This document shows positions 16,761 through 23,726 of a stretch of 36,784 bases of DNA, piece by piece. A program made the translations under genes and the position numbers. The stretch comes from Phycisphaerae bacterium. GTDB lineage: Bacteria; Planctomycetota; Phycisphaerae; Phycisphaerales; UBA1924. The notes below the pieces were generated by a model, which made no database searches, was not told the origin of the DNA, and saw only the letters and a list, made by a program, of their open reading frames with translations. The stretch lies in the NCBI GenBank assembly GCA_002706885.1, contig PAKY01000069.1, forward strand, positions 1-36,784. Reading direction: 5' to 3'. Each line of letters opens with the position of its first letter. Position 1 is the stretch's first letter.

Positions 16761-18721
16761 CAGGCGATTCCCGCGGCTCGGATCGACTGGTAGACGATCA
16801 GCGCCAACGCGTACGCGAGGCCCGTCATCCAGCCGAGCTGGAGCAGGGCCCATTTCACCCCCCCCGCTTCCCGTGCGGTGACGGCGAGCGTCGGGAGGCA
16901 CTGCATTGCGAGCACGAAGAACACGAGCATCGACCAGCTCGTCGCGCGTGTGAAGATCGGCGAGCCGTCGTCGCGTTCGGCGGTGGCGAGGGCTTCGCGG
17001 ACGCCGCCGGCTTCGAGGTCGGCGTCTTCGCCACCGAGGATCTGAACCGCCATCGTGCTCACGAAGACTTCGCGGGCGGCGAAGCTCGCGAGGATGCCGA
17101 TCGTCAGCTTGCGATCGGCGCCGATCGGCTCAAACACGGGCTGCACGACGCCACCGATCCGCCCGAGCGCAGTCCGCTCGGCCCGGTAGGCGGAATCGAG
17201 GCGATCGGCCTCTTCGGTCAGTTCTTCACCGCGCGGCCCGTCGACGGTCGCCGCGGTGGCACGCAGTTCTTCCGCCGCGGGCGAGGGACCCGACTGGGGG
17301 TACGTCCCGAGCCACCAGAGAACGATCGACATCGCGAGGATGACCGTCCCGGCCTTGCGTAGGAACGTCCAGCCGCGCGCGGCGGCGGTCTTCAGGGCAT
17401 ACCCGAGGCTCGGGAGGCGATAGCTCGGGAGTTCGAGGGCCATCGGTCGCGCAGGGCCGCGGAGGATCGTTCGTCGAGCGATCAGGGCGCTGAGCAGACC
17501 CGCGACAATGCCGAGGCCGTAGCAACCCGCGAACGCGAGGGCCTGGAGGCCAGGTTTGCCCGGAAAGAGGAGTGTGGTCAGGAGGACGTAGACCGGGATC
17601 CGCGCTGTGCAGCTCATGAACGGGAGCACGAGCACAGTCGCCAGACGCTCGCGCGGATCGGGCACGGCGCGGGCGGCCATGATGCCGGGGAGGGCGCAGG
17701 CGTGGCCCGAGAGCAGCGGTACAAACGAGTGGCCCGGCAACCCGAAGGGCCTGAGCAACCGGTCGATCACGAACGCGGCGCGGGCGAGGTATCCCGAGTG
17801 CTCAAGGAGCGAAAGCAGGAAGAAGAGCAGCACGATCTGGGGAAGGAAGATGACGGTCGCGCCAACGCCCGCGATAACGCCGTCGACGAGCATCTCCTGC
17901 AAAGCGCCCTCGGGCAGGAGGTCGGCTACCCAGCCTCCCATCGCGGCGAAGAGGGCGTCGATCCAGTCCATTGGATACGTCGCGAGACGGAAAATCGCCC
18001 AGAACAACCCCGTCATGACCGTGGCGAAGACGATGACGCCGAGCAGCGGGTGCGTGAAGGCGCTGTCGAGACGATCCGTGATCCGGTCGTCGTCAGAGCG
18101 ACCGGAACGAGCCGCGGCGGCCTCGGCGTAGACCTCCTCCGCCCACGCGTGGAGGTCGTCGCCAACCGCCTCCTTGGTCCCGCGAGTCGCGGCCATGGTT
18201 AGACGGCCCAGCAGGCCATTACCGATCTCGCCGCGCTTCGCGTCGACCGCGACGACCTCGCAACCCAGGCGTCGCGAAAGAACCTCGATATTCACTTCGA
18301 TCCCGCGCCGCCTCGCGTCGTCGAGCATCGTCAGGGCGACGACCGTCGGCGTCCCCGCCCGAAGCGCCTCACCCGCGAGCGAGAGGTTGCGGAGCAGGTT
18401 GGTCGCGTCGAGCACAAGGAGCACGGCGTCCGCGGGCGCCGCTCGGAAGCCCTCGGGGGCAATCGAGCCTTCGAGCACACCGCGGGCGATGCCGGACTCG
18501 CTGGTGTCCAGCCTGAGCCCATAGATGCCGGGAAGATCAACGAGCGTGAGTTCGCCTGCGGACGTCGAGACGCGGGCGACGTGAGCCTCCTGCGTGGTGC
18601 CGGGGAAGTTGGACGTCTTCTGCGAACGACCGGCGAGCCTGTTGAACAGCGTGGTCTTGCCGACGTTGGGGTTGCCGATGATCGCGACGAGCCGACCCGC
18701 CGTGACGACGCCTTCTGACAT
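16760..18721 (-). CDS. feoB: Ferrous iron transport protein B
   Basis: FeoB is the inner-membrane Fe(II) transporter with an N-terminal G domain. The G1 loop GNPNVGKT is at residues 16-23, the switch region NFPGTT near 39-43 and G3 DLPG at 62-65. The G4 motif reads TMLD (131-134) instead of the usual NMxD. The membrane core (from about 225) contains Gate-like hydrophobic repeats, the conserved GHACALPGIMAARA and LVLPFMSCTARIPVY with its cysteine, and VFVSTMAV. At 653 residues it is somewhat shorter than the classical 700-770. FeoA is 19 nt upstream and a membrane peptide overlaps its stop, so feoA-feoB-peptide is one operon. A GAAGGG site lies about 9 nt before the ATG. Confidence 0.96.
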   Translation of the reverse strand: MSEGVVTAGRLVAIIGNPNVGKTTLFNRLAGRSQKTSNFPGTTQEAHVARVSTSAGELTLVDLPGIYGLRLDTSESGIARGVLEGSIAPEGFRAAPADAVLLVLDATNLLRNLSLAGEALRAGTPTVVALTMLDDARRRGIEVNIEVLSRRLGCEVVAVDAKRGEIGNGLLGRLTMAATRGTKEAVGDDLHAWAEEVYAEAAAARSGRSDDDRITDRLDSAFTHPLLGVIVFATVMTGLFWAIFRLATYPMDWIDALFAAMGGWVADLLPEGALQEMLVDGVIAGVGATVIFLPQIVLLFFLLSLLEHSGYLARAAFVIDRLLRPFGLPGHSFVPLLSGHACALPGIMAARAVPDPRERLATVLVLPFMSCTARIPVYVLLTTLLFPGKPGLQALAFAGCYGLGIVAGLLSALIARRTILRGPARPMALELPSYRLPSLGYALKTAAARGWTFLRKAGTVILAMSIVLWWLGTYPQSGPSPAAEELRATAATVDGPRGEELTEEADRLDSAYRAERTALGRIGGVVQPVFEPIGADRKLTIGILASFAAREVFVSTMAVQILGGEDADLEAGGVREALATAERDDGSPIFTRATSWSMLVFFVLAMQCLPTLAVTAREAGGVKWALLQLGWMTGLAYALALIVYQSIRAAGIA

Positions 18722-18740
18722 CCCAGCGGCCCTTCGCCCG

Positions 18741-19016
18741 TTAGCGTCCCGCCGCGATCGGCTCGACCATGACCCGATCGGCGAGATGACGGCTCAGCCC
18801 GATCCGACACCCTCCGCCGCAGCCCGTCTCGACCGCGACGATGCAGGTCTGACCCGAGCGGCACACGCGGAGGCGGCAGTTGGGTCGAAGCCCCATCGCA
18901 ACGAGCATCTCGCCATCGCTGCCCTCGATCGTCGCCTCGCGCAGGACGCCACGCTGACCGCGAGTCATTCGCGTCAGGGGGACAGGAACGGGCTTGATCT
19001 CGACGTGCTCGGTCAT
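18741..19016 (-). CDS. feoA: Ferrous iron transport protein A
   Basis: FeoA is a small SH3-like cytoplasmic partner of FeoB. ATG 19016 gives 91 residues: MTRGQRGVLREATI, GSDGEMLVAMGLRPNCRLRVCRSG and SRHLADRVMVEPI, all placed as in FeoA. An internal Cys/Gly-rich turn (ETGCGGGCRIG) between the last strands is less usual, and together with the two earlier cysteines could bind metal. The frame is open for 134 more codons upstream, but that part is Arg-rich, lacks family features and runs through the promoter. A typical promoter lies just upstream (19050-19078). Confidence 0.93.
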   Translation of the reverse strand: MTEHVEIKPVPVPLTRMTRGQRGVLREATIEGSDGEMLVAMGLRPNCRLRVCRSGQTCIVAVETGCGGGCRIGLSRHLADRVMVEPIAAGR

Positions 19017-19049
19017 CGGAGCGGGGTCTCCAGTCGGCTCTGGCGGGAC

Positions 19050-19078
19050 ACTGTATCGTCGCTGAGACTGAGTCGCAA
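19050..19078 (-). promoter_or_regulatory. Promoter of the feoAB operon
   Basis: Minus strand: -35 TTGCGA (19073-19078), 17-bp spacer, -10 TACAGT (19050-19055), leaving a leader of about 27 nt to the feoA ATG. The spacer holds a direct repeat CTCAG-T-CTCAG that could bind a regulator. No Fur or DtxR consensus is visible. Confidence 0.55.
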
Positions 19079-19117
19079 CGCCCGGGATCAAATCCACAAC
19101 CGGGTGGCTGGATCGAT

Positions 19118-19381
19118 TCACCGCCGCCGGCGGCTTCGTGCCCGATTTCGGTGGAGCATGACCGTGCCGATGGCGAGCGGAATCAGGCCCACGGCGCCGA
19201 ATCCGACGGCGACGAGCATCCGTTTCGGACGCTCGGTCTTCTCGTCGTACTCGGGCTCGGCAAGCGGGTCGGTGAGCAGGTGGTCGTACGTCCCGCGGAG
19301 TTCCATCGCGGCGCTGTAGAGGCCCAACGCGATGCACGCCGCGCCGCAGATGATCCAGATGTAGGCGAAGAGTGATTTCAC
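19118..19381 (-). CDS. Small two-segment membrane protein
   Basis: The protein has 87 residues and starts with GTG. Membrane segments lie at about 3-27 (LFAYIWIICGAACIALGLYSA) and 54-76 (MLVAVGFGAVGLIPLAIGTVML), joined by an acidic loop (EPEYDEKTERPK), with an Arg-rich C-terminus (ARSRRRR). The positive end suggests a cytoplasmic C-terminus. I do not recognise the family. It lies between scoA (33 nt upstream) and feoA (101 nt downstream), on the same strand. No ribosome site is clear. Confidence 0.65.
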   Translation of the reverse strand: MKSLFAYIWIICGAACIALGLYSAAMELRGTYDHLLTDPLAEPEYDEKTERPKRMLVAVGFGAVGLIPLAIGTVMLHRNRARSRRRR

Positions 19382-19414
19382 AGAAATGGCGTCGATCCCT
19401 GACCCCCCCCTCCC

Positions 19415-20164
19415 TCACCTCGTCGTGCGCTGCTCGATCCGCTTCTCGCTCTCCGTGCGCACCACGCGGTCGACGAACGAGCCGGGGGTGTGGATGTGGT
19501 CGGGGTCGAGGTCGCCGAGGCCGACGAGTTCGTCGACTTCCGCGATCGTGAACGCGGCGGCGGTCGCCATCATCGGGTTGAAGTTGCGGGCGGTCTTGCG
19601 GTAGACGAGGTTGCCGAATGGATCGGACTGATACGCCTTGACGAGGGCGAGATCGGCGTAGATGCCGGTCTCCATCACGAACTCCCGCTCGCGGAAGACG
19701 CCCTCGTTGACTTTCGCCTGAGCGGGCGTCGGCATGAGGACACGGGTTTCCTTGCCCTCAGCGATCGCGGTCCCGGCGCCGGTCGCGGTAAAGAACGCCG
19801 GGACGCCCGCGCCGCCCGCGCGGATCCGCTCGGCGAGCGTGCCCTGCGGGTTGAACTCGACCTCTAGCTCGCCGTCGATGAACTGCCTTTCGAAAATGGC
19901 GTTCTCGCCGACGTAGCTGGAGATCATCTTGCGGATCTGGCGGGTCTGGAGGAGGAGGCCGAGGCCCCAATCGTCCACCCCCGCGTTGTTCGAGACGCAG
20001 GTGATGCCCTTCACGCCCGTGTCGCGCAGGGCCATGATGAGCTGCTCTGGGATGCCGCAGAGGCCGAATCCGCCGACCATAACGGTGCACCCGTCGTAGA
20101 TGACGCCCTTCTCCTTGAGATCGGCCAGACAGGCCGCGGCGTCGGGGAGGATCTTCTCAGCCAT
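19415..20164 (-). CDS. scoA: Succinyl-CoA:3-ketoacid CoA-transferase subunit A
   Basis: The A subunit provides the CoA-binding and oxyanion part of the transferase. The hallmark VGGFGLCGIPEQLI is at residues 30-43, followed by SNNAGVDDWGLGLLL, QIRKMISSYVGEN, PQGTLAERIRAGGAGVPAFFT and YRKTARNFNPMMATAA. The length of 249 residues is slightly above the usual 230-235. The enzyme feeds ketone-body or short-chain 3-oxoacids into acetoacetyl-CoA. A GAGGT ribosome site is 8 nt before the ATG. Its B subunit is not next to it but 3.4 kb downstream. A large inverted repeat lies between this gene and nrdR. Confidence 0.94.
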   Translation of the reverse strand: MAEKILPDAAACLADLKEKGVIYDGCTVMVGGFGLCGIPEQLIMALRDTGVKGITCVSNNAGVDDWGLGLLLQTRQIRKMISSYVGENAIFERQFIDGELEVEFNPQGTLAERIRAGGAGVPAFFTATGAGTAIAEGKETRVLMPTPAQAKVNEGVFREREFVMETGIYADLALVKAYQSDPFGNLVYRKTARNFNPMMATAAAFTIAEVDELVGLGDLDPDHIHTPGSFVDRVVRTESEKRIEQRTTR

Positions 20165-20212
20165 CGGACGACCTCGCTCTCATGCGGACCGCGGGGGCGG
20201 CGCCTCGCATCT

Positions 20213-20277
20213 ACAAGCCCCTGGCGCAAAGCCTGGGGTCTTCCTCGATTCGCCCCAGGCTTGCGCCAGGGGCTTGT
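20213..20277. repeat. Paired REP-like inverted repeat
   Basis: The left arm (20213-20238) and right arm (20253-20277) are inverted copies, 25 bp matching with one extra A in the left arm, around a 14-nt loop. Each arm is itself an imperfect palindrome: CCCC pairs with GGGG and GGC with GCC around TTGC, leaving an A-A mismatch. This two-unit design is that of BIME/REP pairs. It begins 3 nt after the nrdR stop. There is no T-run beside it, so it could stop transcription only as a strong hairpin. Confidence 0.75.
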
Positions 20278-20280
20278 GGG

Positions 20281-20781
20281 TCAACTCTTCTTGGTGAATA
20301 GAGGTTGCTGGTCGCGGGCCTCGACGGGCCGGCTCATCAGGTCCTCGAGTTCCTTCTGAAGCTCGTCGAGCCCCCCCATCTGGAGGTGCTCGGTGGCGAA
20401 TCGGATGTAGGCGATCTGGTCGAGGTTCCGGAGCTTTGCGAGGACCCGTTCACCGATCACGGTGCTCAGGACCTCCCGCTCGAACTCGGCGTGGAGTTCT
20501 TCCTCGACCTCCTCGACGAGGCGGCGCTTGTCCTCCTCGGGGACGGGCCGCTTGCCGCAGGCGCCTCGGACGCCGCGGGCGATGTTCTCGGGATCGAAAG
20601 GGACGCGGGAGCCGTCCTTCTTGACCACGGTCAGGCGGCTGGCCTGCTCGATGCGTTCGTAGGTGGTGAAGCGGCGCTCGCAATTCAGGCATTGGCGGCG
20701 GCGGCGGATGACCGCTCCGGCCTCGGTGGCCCGGCTGTCGATGACCTTGTCGTCGTTGGCGCCGCAGTACGGACAGATCAT
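20281..20781 (-). CDS. nrdR: Transcriptional repressor NrdR
   Basis: NrdR is the zinc/ATP-cone repressor of ribonucleotide reductase genes. ATG 20781 gives 166 residues. The zinc ribbon is MICPYC (Cys3, Cys6) with CLNC (Cys31, Cys34) and the typical SRATEAGAVIRRRRQC between. The ATP-cone starts at LTVVKKDGSRVPFDPENI and runs to YIRFATEHLQ. The C-terminal 30 residues are a helical tail. The frame is open 64 codons further upstream without family sequence. No nrd genes are in the window. A possible promoter lies at 20834-20864 on the minus strand. Confidence 0.96.
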   Translation of the reverse strand: MICPYCGANDDKVIDSRATEAGAVIRRRRQCLNCERRFTTYERIEQASRLTVVKKDGSRVPFDPENIARGVRGACGKRPVPEEDKRRLVEEVEEELHAEFEREVLSTVIGERVLAKLRNLDQIAYIRFATEHLQMGGLDELQKELEDLMSRPVEARDQQPLFTKKS

Positions 20782-20833
20782 GGCGTGCGTGGCCCCCCAC
20801 CGCTCGGGGCGGATACGCCCGCCGCGGCGAGGG

Positions 20834-20864
20834 ATAGTGTGCCATGACGGGGCGGCGGCGTCAA
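20834..20864 (-). promoter_or_regulatory. Possible nrdR promoter
   Basis: Minus strand: TTGACG (20859-20864), 19-bp spacer, CACTAT (20834-20839), with a leader near 45 nt. The spacer is longer than optimal and the -10 box is weak. Confidence 0.3.
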
Positions 20865-20893
20865 AGCGGTGGTGTCGGCCCCTCGGCTCGGAC

Positions 20894-21931
20894 CTACTGA
20901 CGCCCGGAGGGGGAGCGAAGGCCTCTCGCACTCTGATTGGCGGTAGAGCCGGCCCGCCCGGCGTCTCGCGCATCGATGTAAGGCGCGAAATCGAGCTCCA
21001 TCAGCAGCGAGCGAGCAGTCGCGAGACGGTTGCGAAGATCCGACGAGAGCGAGTCCAGCGTCCTCACCTCGGCCTCGACGACAGCGTACTTCTCCATGTC
21101 CTTGGCTTCGTGAGCCTGATTGCGTTGCGACTCGGCTTGCGCCTCTCGTAGTAGGACTTCGCGGAAACGTCCCTCGAGAAAGTTGATCGTCGCCTGAAGC
21201 TCTTCGATCTGACGACGTCGCTCCTGATCAGACCTCCTCGCATCCTCGATCGCCGCCATACGAATCGCCTCCGCGTCCTTACGCAACGACGCGAGCACCC
21301 ACTCGACCCCCTCGTGCACCTCGCTCGGAGCGTCGATGAACAGCGAGTTGCCCATGATGACCAGCCTCGCCTCGCCGCCGTTCACTTCCCATGTCTCTGG
21401 CTGCACCAGCGAGACGATCGTCTGCATCAGCGACGCCCCCTCGCCGGACCGATCGAGCGGCGCCTCAGCGAAAACGAGCTCTCGGACGTCGTAACGCTTG
21501 GTGTCGGGGTCGTGCGGAGCCGTCGTCTCCGCGATCGCCGCGGGGCGCTCCCCGCTCATCCCGTTCGGCGCGGTAGCGCCGTTGAACCCGAGGACGCCGA
21601 TCCCGATCGCCGAACCCACCACCGCCAAAACGCTGAGATGCATCGCGAGTCTCCTTCTGTTGTTCCCACGCGCCGCGCGGAAGGTCCGCGCGAGCGCCGC
21701 CGTTTCGCCGAGTTCGGCCACGGCCCTTCGCGTCGCCTCGGGCTCGCTCAGGCCGGTGATCATGAGGTCATCCACGCGAGCGCGGAGGTGATCCTCCAAC
21801 TCGTCGCGGAGTTCAGCCGCCGCGGGGCCGCGGACGCCCGTCAGCGGGACGAAGACGTCCAGCCAGCGACCGACGGCGTCGCGTGACGACGGTTCGACGC
21901 GCTCCAGTCTGCGTTGCACCCGTGTGGTCAC
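20894..21931 (-). CDS. HAAS/permease-prefix membrane protein with coiled coil
   Basis: The protein has 345 residues. Residues 20-85 form a helical HAAS-like (permease prefix) domain: LDVFVPLTGVRGPAAAELRDELEDHL, then GLSEPEATRRAVAELGETAALA. A membrane segment lies at about 95-116. A domain common in planctomycete membrane proteins follows at about 147-218 (YDVRELV, LVQPETWEVNGG, LFIDAPSEVHEGVEWVLASLR). Residues 222-320 are a charged coiled coil. HAAS domains are typically encoded directly after PadR regulators. Here the start (GTG 21931) overlaps the padR stop by 4 bases. Unlike many relatives it carries no ABC permease domain. It is probably a membrane-bound sensor or partner of the PadR; the ligand is unknown. 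Confidence 0.75.
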   Translation of the reverse strand: MTTRVQRRLERVEPSSRDAVGRWLDVFVPLTGVRGPAAAELRDELEDHLRARVDDLMITGLSEPEATRRAVAELGETAALARTFRAARGNNRRRLAMHLSVLAVVGSAIGIGVLGFNGATAPNGMSGERPAAIAETTAPHDPDTKRYDVRELVFAEAPLDRSGEGASLMQTIVSLVQPETWEVNGGEARLVIMGNSLFIDAPSEVHEGVEWVLASLRKDAEAIRMAAIEDARRSDQERRRQIEELQATINFLEGRFREVLLREAQAESQRNQAHEAKDMEKYAVVEAEVRTLDSLSSDLRNRLATARSLLMELDFAPYIDARDAGRAGSTANQSARGLRSPSGRQ

Positions 21932-22299
21932 GCCGGCGCCCCTTGCGGTTCACCGCCGCCCAGGAACCCCTCGATCAGGGCCACTTGGCGGCGGTGCTCC
22001 TCGGCCCGTTTCTCGAGCCGCTCTACGCCCTTCGCCGTGAGGCGGTACCACTTCCGCCGGCGCCCCGAGGCCTCGTCAGAGCGTCCCTCGGCGCGAACCT
22101 CTTCCCAGGTGGTGGTCACCAGCTTCGCGCTCTCGAGTGATGCGAGCAGCGGGTAGAGCATGCCCGGGCCGAGCTTGACCTCCCCACCCGACCGCGCGGC
22201 GACGGCCTTGGAGATGCCGTAGCCGTACATCGGAGCGTGCTGGAGCACGGCGAGGACGATGAGCTCGGTCTGATCCTGCCTGAGTGATTTCCTGGCCAC
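21928..22299 (-). CDS. PadR-family transcriptional regulator
   Basis: The protein has 123 residues: a PadR winged helix (ELIVLAVLQHAPMYGYGISKAV, then LGPGMLYPLLASLESAKLV, then RRRKWYRLTAKGVERLEK) and a C-terminal helix. I take GTG 22299 as start because CAGGAG (22306-22310 as AGGAG) lies 6-7 nt upstream; the open frame runs 17 codons further to a TTG but through the AT-rich operator. PadR proteins are usually autoregulatory repressors that bind ATAT-rich inverted repeats, and such a repeat is present at 22322-22342. It is translationally coupled to the HAAS protein. Confidence 0.88.
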   Translation of the reverse strand: MARKSLRQDQTELIVLAVLQHAPMYGYGISKAVAARSGGEVKLGPGMLYPLLASLESAKLVTTTWEEVRAEGRSDEASGRRRKWYRLTAKGVERLEKRAEEHRRQVALIEGFLGGGEPQGAPA

Positions 22300-22321
22300 G
22301 GCTGACTCCTGTCGAGCATCA

Positions 22322-22342
22322 ATATATCCTATTTCGATATAT
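22322..22342. promoter_or_regulatory. Operator/promoter palindrome of the padR operon
   Basis: ATATATC (22322-22328) and GATATAT (22336-22342) are perfect inverted arms with a 7-bp spacer, in an AT-rich island. On the minus strand TATATT (22321-22326) can be a -10 box with a weak TTGCAT -35 box (22345-22350) 18 bp upstream. This fits autoregulation by the adjacent PadR. Confidence 0.6.
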
Positions 22343-22383
22343 CCATGCAAGACATGATTTGGTGGATCCCGAGAATTTGCGTC

Positions 22384-22764
22384 TCAGGCCTCGTTTCGGT
22401 CAGACACCGGCGTCCGACCGCACTCGGGGCACGGCTCGCTCACTGGCGCCGTGGGGTACCCGCACTCGGCACAGCCCGTCGCGGCGGGTCGCACGATCCA
22501 ACGGGCGATGGGTTTGCCGAAGCAGACGAGCGTCAGGCCGCAGACCACGAGCGGGACGCCGTTCGTGAAGCCATTGACCATCCCCGTCGTGCTCTCGACG
22601 ATCGACCACGCGTCCTGAATGCCGCGGCCGAACGCGAAGCCGTAGAACACGCGGTTGACGATACCGACGAAACCGATCATCACAAGGGCGACGCCCAACG
22701 ACTTCGCGATCCACTGCACAACGGCGCGGACGGCCAGGACGGATTCGTCGGTCATCCGAGCCAT
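22384..22764 (-). CDS. Two-segment membrane protein with C-terminal zinc ribbon
   Basis: ATG 22764 gives 126 residues. Membrane segments lie at about 15-42 and 66-84. The last 30 residues form a zinc ribbon with Cys98, Cys101, Cys112 and Cys115 (CAECGYP, then PCPECGR). Small membrane proteins ending in a CxxCGY...CPECG ribbon are frequent in Phycisphaerae-like genomes, with unknown function. It follows the lipoprotein gene with a 5-nt gap on the same strand, and the two are probably cotranscribed. The frame is open upstream through the lipoprotein gene, but that is a shadow. Confidence 0.75.
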   Translation of the reverse strand: MARMTDESVLAVRAVVQWIAKSLGVALVMIGFVGIVNRVFYGFAFGRGIQDAWSIVESTTGMVNGFTNGVPLVVCGLTLVCFGKPIARWIVRPAATGCAECGYPTAPVSEPCPECGRTPVSDRNEA

Positions 22765-22769
22765 GAGGA

Positions 22770-23603
22770 CTACCTCAGGAAGATCGAGTGCGAGTGCTTG
22801 CTCTCGAGATTGCGGCTCCAGACGACGCGCCCGTTGATCTTGACCTCGTCGCGCTTCGCGTCGACCTCGATCAAGTCGTTCCGCCTGACCTCGCCGCCGA
22901 TGACGAGGGTCTTGAGCTTGTCGTTGCCGACCCACATCACGCCGTCGCGAGGGGCGCGGGCGGAAATGTGGCCATAGCCCGAAGCCGCGTTCCACGCGTC
23001 GCTCGGGATGCCCGCATAGGGGCGGGCGCCGCCGCGGGCGCCTTCGACGAACAGGATCGCGTGAACGTCGTCCTTCTCGAGATTCTGGTGATAGAAGCTC
23101 TCGCCGTTCGATTCGATTTTGTCGCGGTTGGGCCAGACGTCGATGCGTTCGCCGCGTCTCACGCTTCTGCGAACGACCTGATAGCCGCGGGTGACGTTCT
23201 CGACGGTCACGATGCCGTTCGCCGGAGCTCGGAGCTGGATGTGCCCATGGTCCTCGACGATCGCGTCGTAGTGGCCGTGGCTCTGGTAGCCGCTGATCGA
23301 GCGGCCGTATCCGCGCCGGCTCGATCGCGAGCGGTTGTCGTAGCCGTGGTCGCTGTGTCGGTCGCTGGGGTGGTCATGGAGGTCGTGTCGCGGCGGTTCG
23401 GTGTAGCCGGTCCGCGGTCTTCCGTACGTGCTCGCTCTGCGCTCCTGACGCTCATAGACGCTGCGGGTGTGGGTCGTGGTGTGGCTGGTGACCGTGGTGG
23501 AAGGCCCCGGGTCGTAGGCGGCGAGGGTGTCATAGAACTCGCATCCCGGGGCACTCAGGAACAGAGCGGCGGCGGCGGGCACGAGCAGCGCGTTGTGGAG
23601 CAT
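22770..23603 (-). CDS. Probable lipoprotein with duplicated C-terminal domain
   Basis: ATG 23603 has an ideal GGAGG ribosome site 7 nt upstream. The 277-residue product starts with a lipoprotein-like signal (residues 1-20, Cys21 in SAPGC, although the -3 residue is not the ideal Leu). Residues 33-118 are His/Arg/Ser/Thr-rich and probably disordered. Two related domains follow, at 120-187 and 211-277. Each starts GHI-x-x-RAP-x-x-G, has RR-x-x-x-I-x-V, then K-hydrophobic-x-x-NG and NLE at the end (NQNLEKDDVHAILF-like versus SRNLESKHSHSIFL). I do not recognise the domain; the length and strand-rich pattern suggest a small beta-sandwich. It is probably a cell-envelope protein. Confidence 0.72.
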   Translation of the reverse strand: MLHNALLVPAAAALFLSAPGCEFYDTLAAYDPGPSTTVTSHTTTHTRSVYERQERRASTYGRPRTGYTEPPRHDLHDHPSDRHSDHGYDNRSRSSRRGYGRSISGYQSHGHYDAIVEDHGHIQLRAPANGIVTVENVTRGYQVVRRSVRRGERIDVWPNRDKIESNGESFYHQNLEKDDVHAILFVEGARGGARPYAGIPSDAWNAASGYGHISARAPRDGVMWVGNDKLKTLVIGGEVRRNDLIEVDAKRDEVKINGRVVWSRNLESKHSHSIFLR

Positions 23604-23714
23604 GACGGCGCCTCCTTCATCTGTTCTAACGATGAACGGCTCCGGGGTGGCGCCATCGGCTTCCGCGTCGCCGGTCGTTCGGCCCACCCCCGCGATCTTG
23701 CACATCGGTCAGAA

Positions 23715-23720
23715 TACCAT
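23715..23720 (+). promoter_or_regulatory. Candidate -10 box for a leaderless thrS transcript
   Basis: TACCAT ends 6 nt before the thrS ATG, and no ribosome site is present. A TTGCAC lies at 23698-23703 but is too close (11 bp) to pair with it. Confidence 0.3.
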
Positions 23721-23726
23721 CGCCCC

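Noticed and set aside
18974..19117. Fur or DtxR box for the feo operon
   Set aside because: No stretch near the promoter resembles either consensus.
19017..19418. N-terminal extension of feoA by 134 codons
   Set aside because: It runs through a good promoter and overlaps the small membrane gene; FeoA homology starts at 19016.
22300..22350. TTG 22350 as padR start
   Set aside because: It would translate the AT-rich operator. GTG 22299 has a well-spaced AGGAG site and gives the normal PadR N-terminus.
22788..23726. Open frame continuing 313 codons upstream of thrS
   Set aside because: It is the complement of the lipoprotein and zinc-ribbon genes and has a biased, repetitive composition. ThrRS family sequence starts at ATG 23727.
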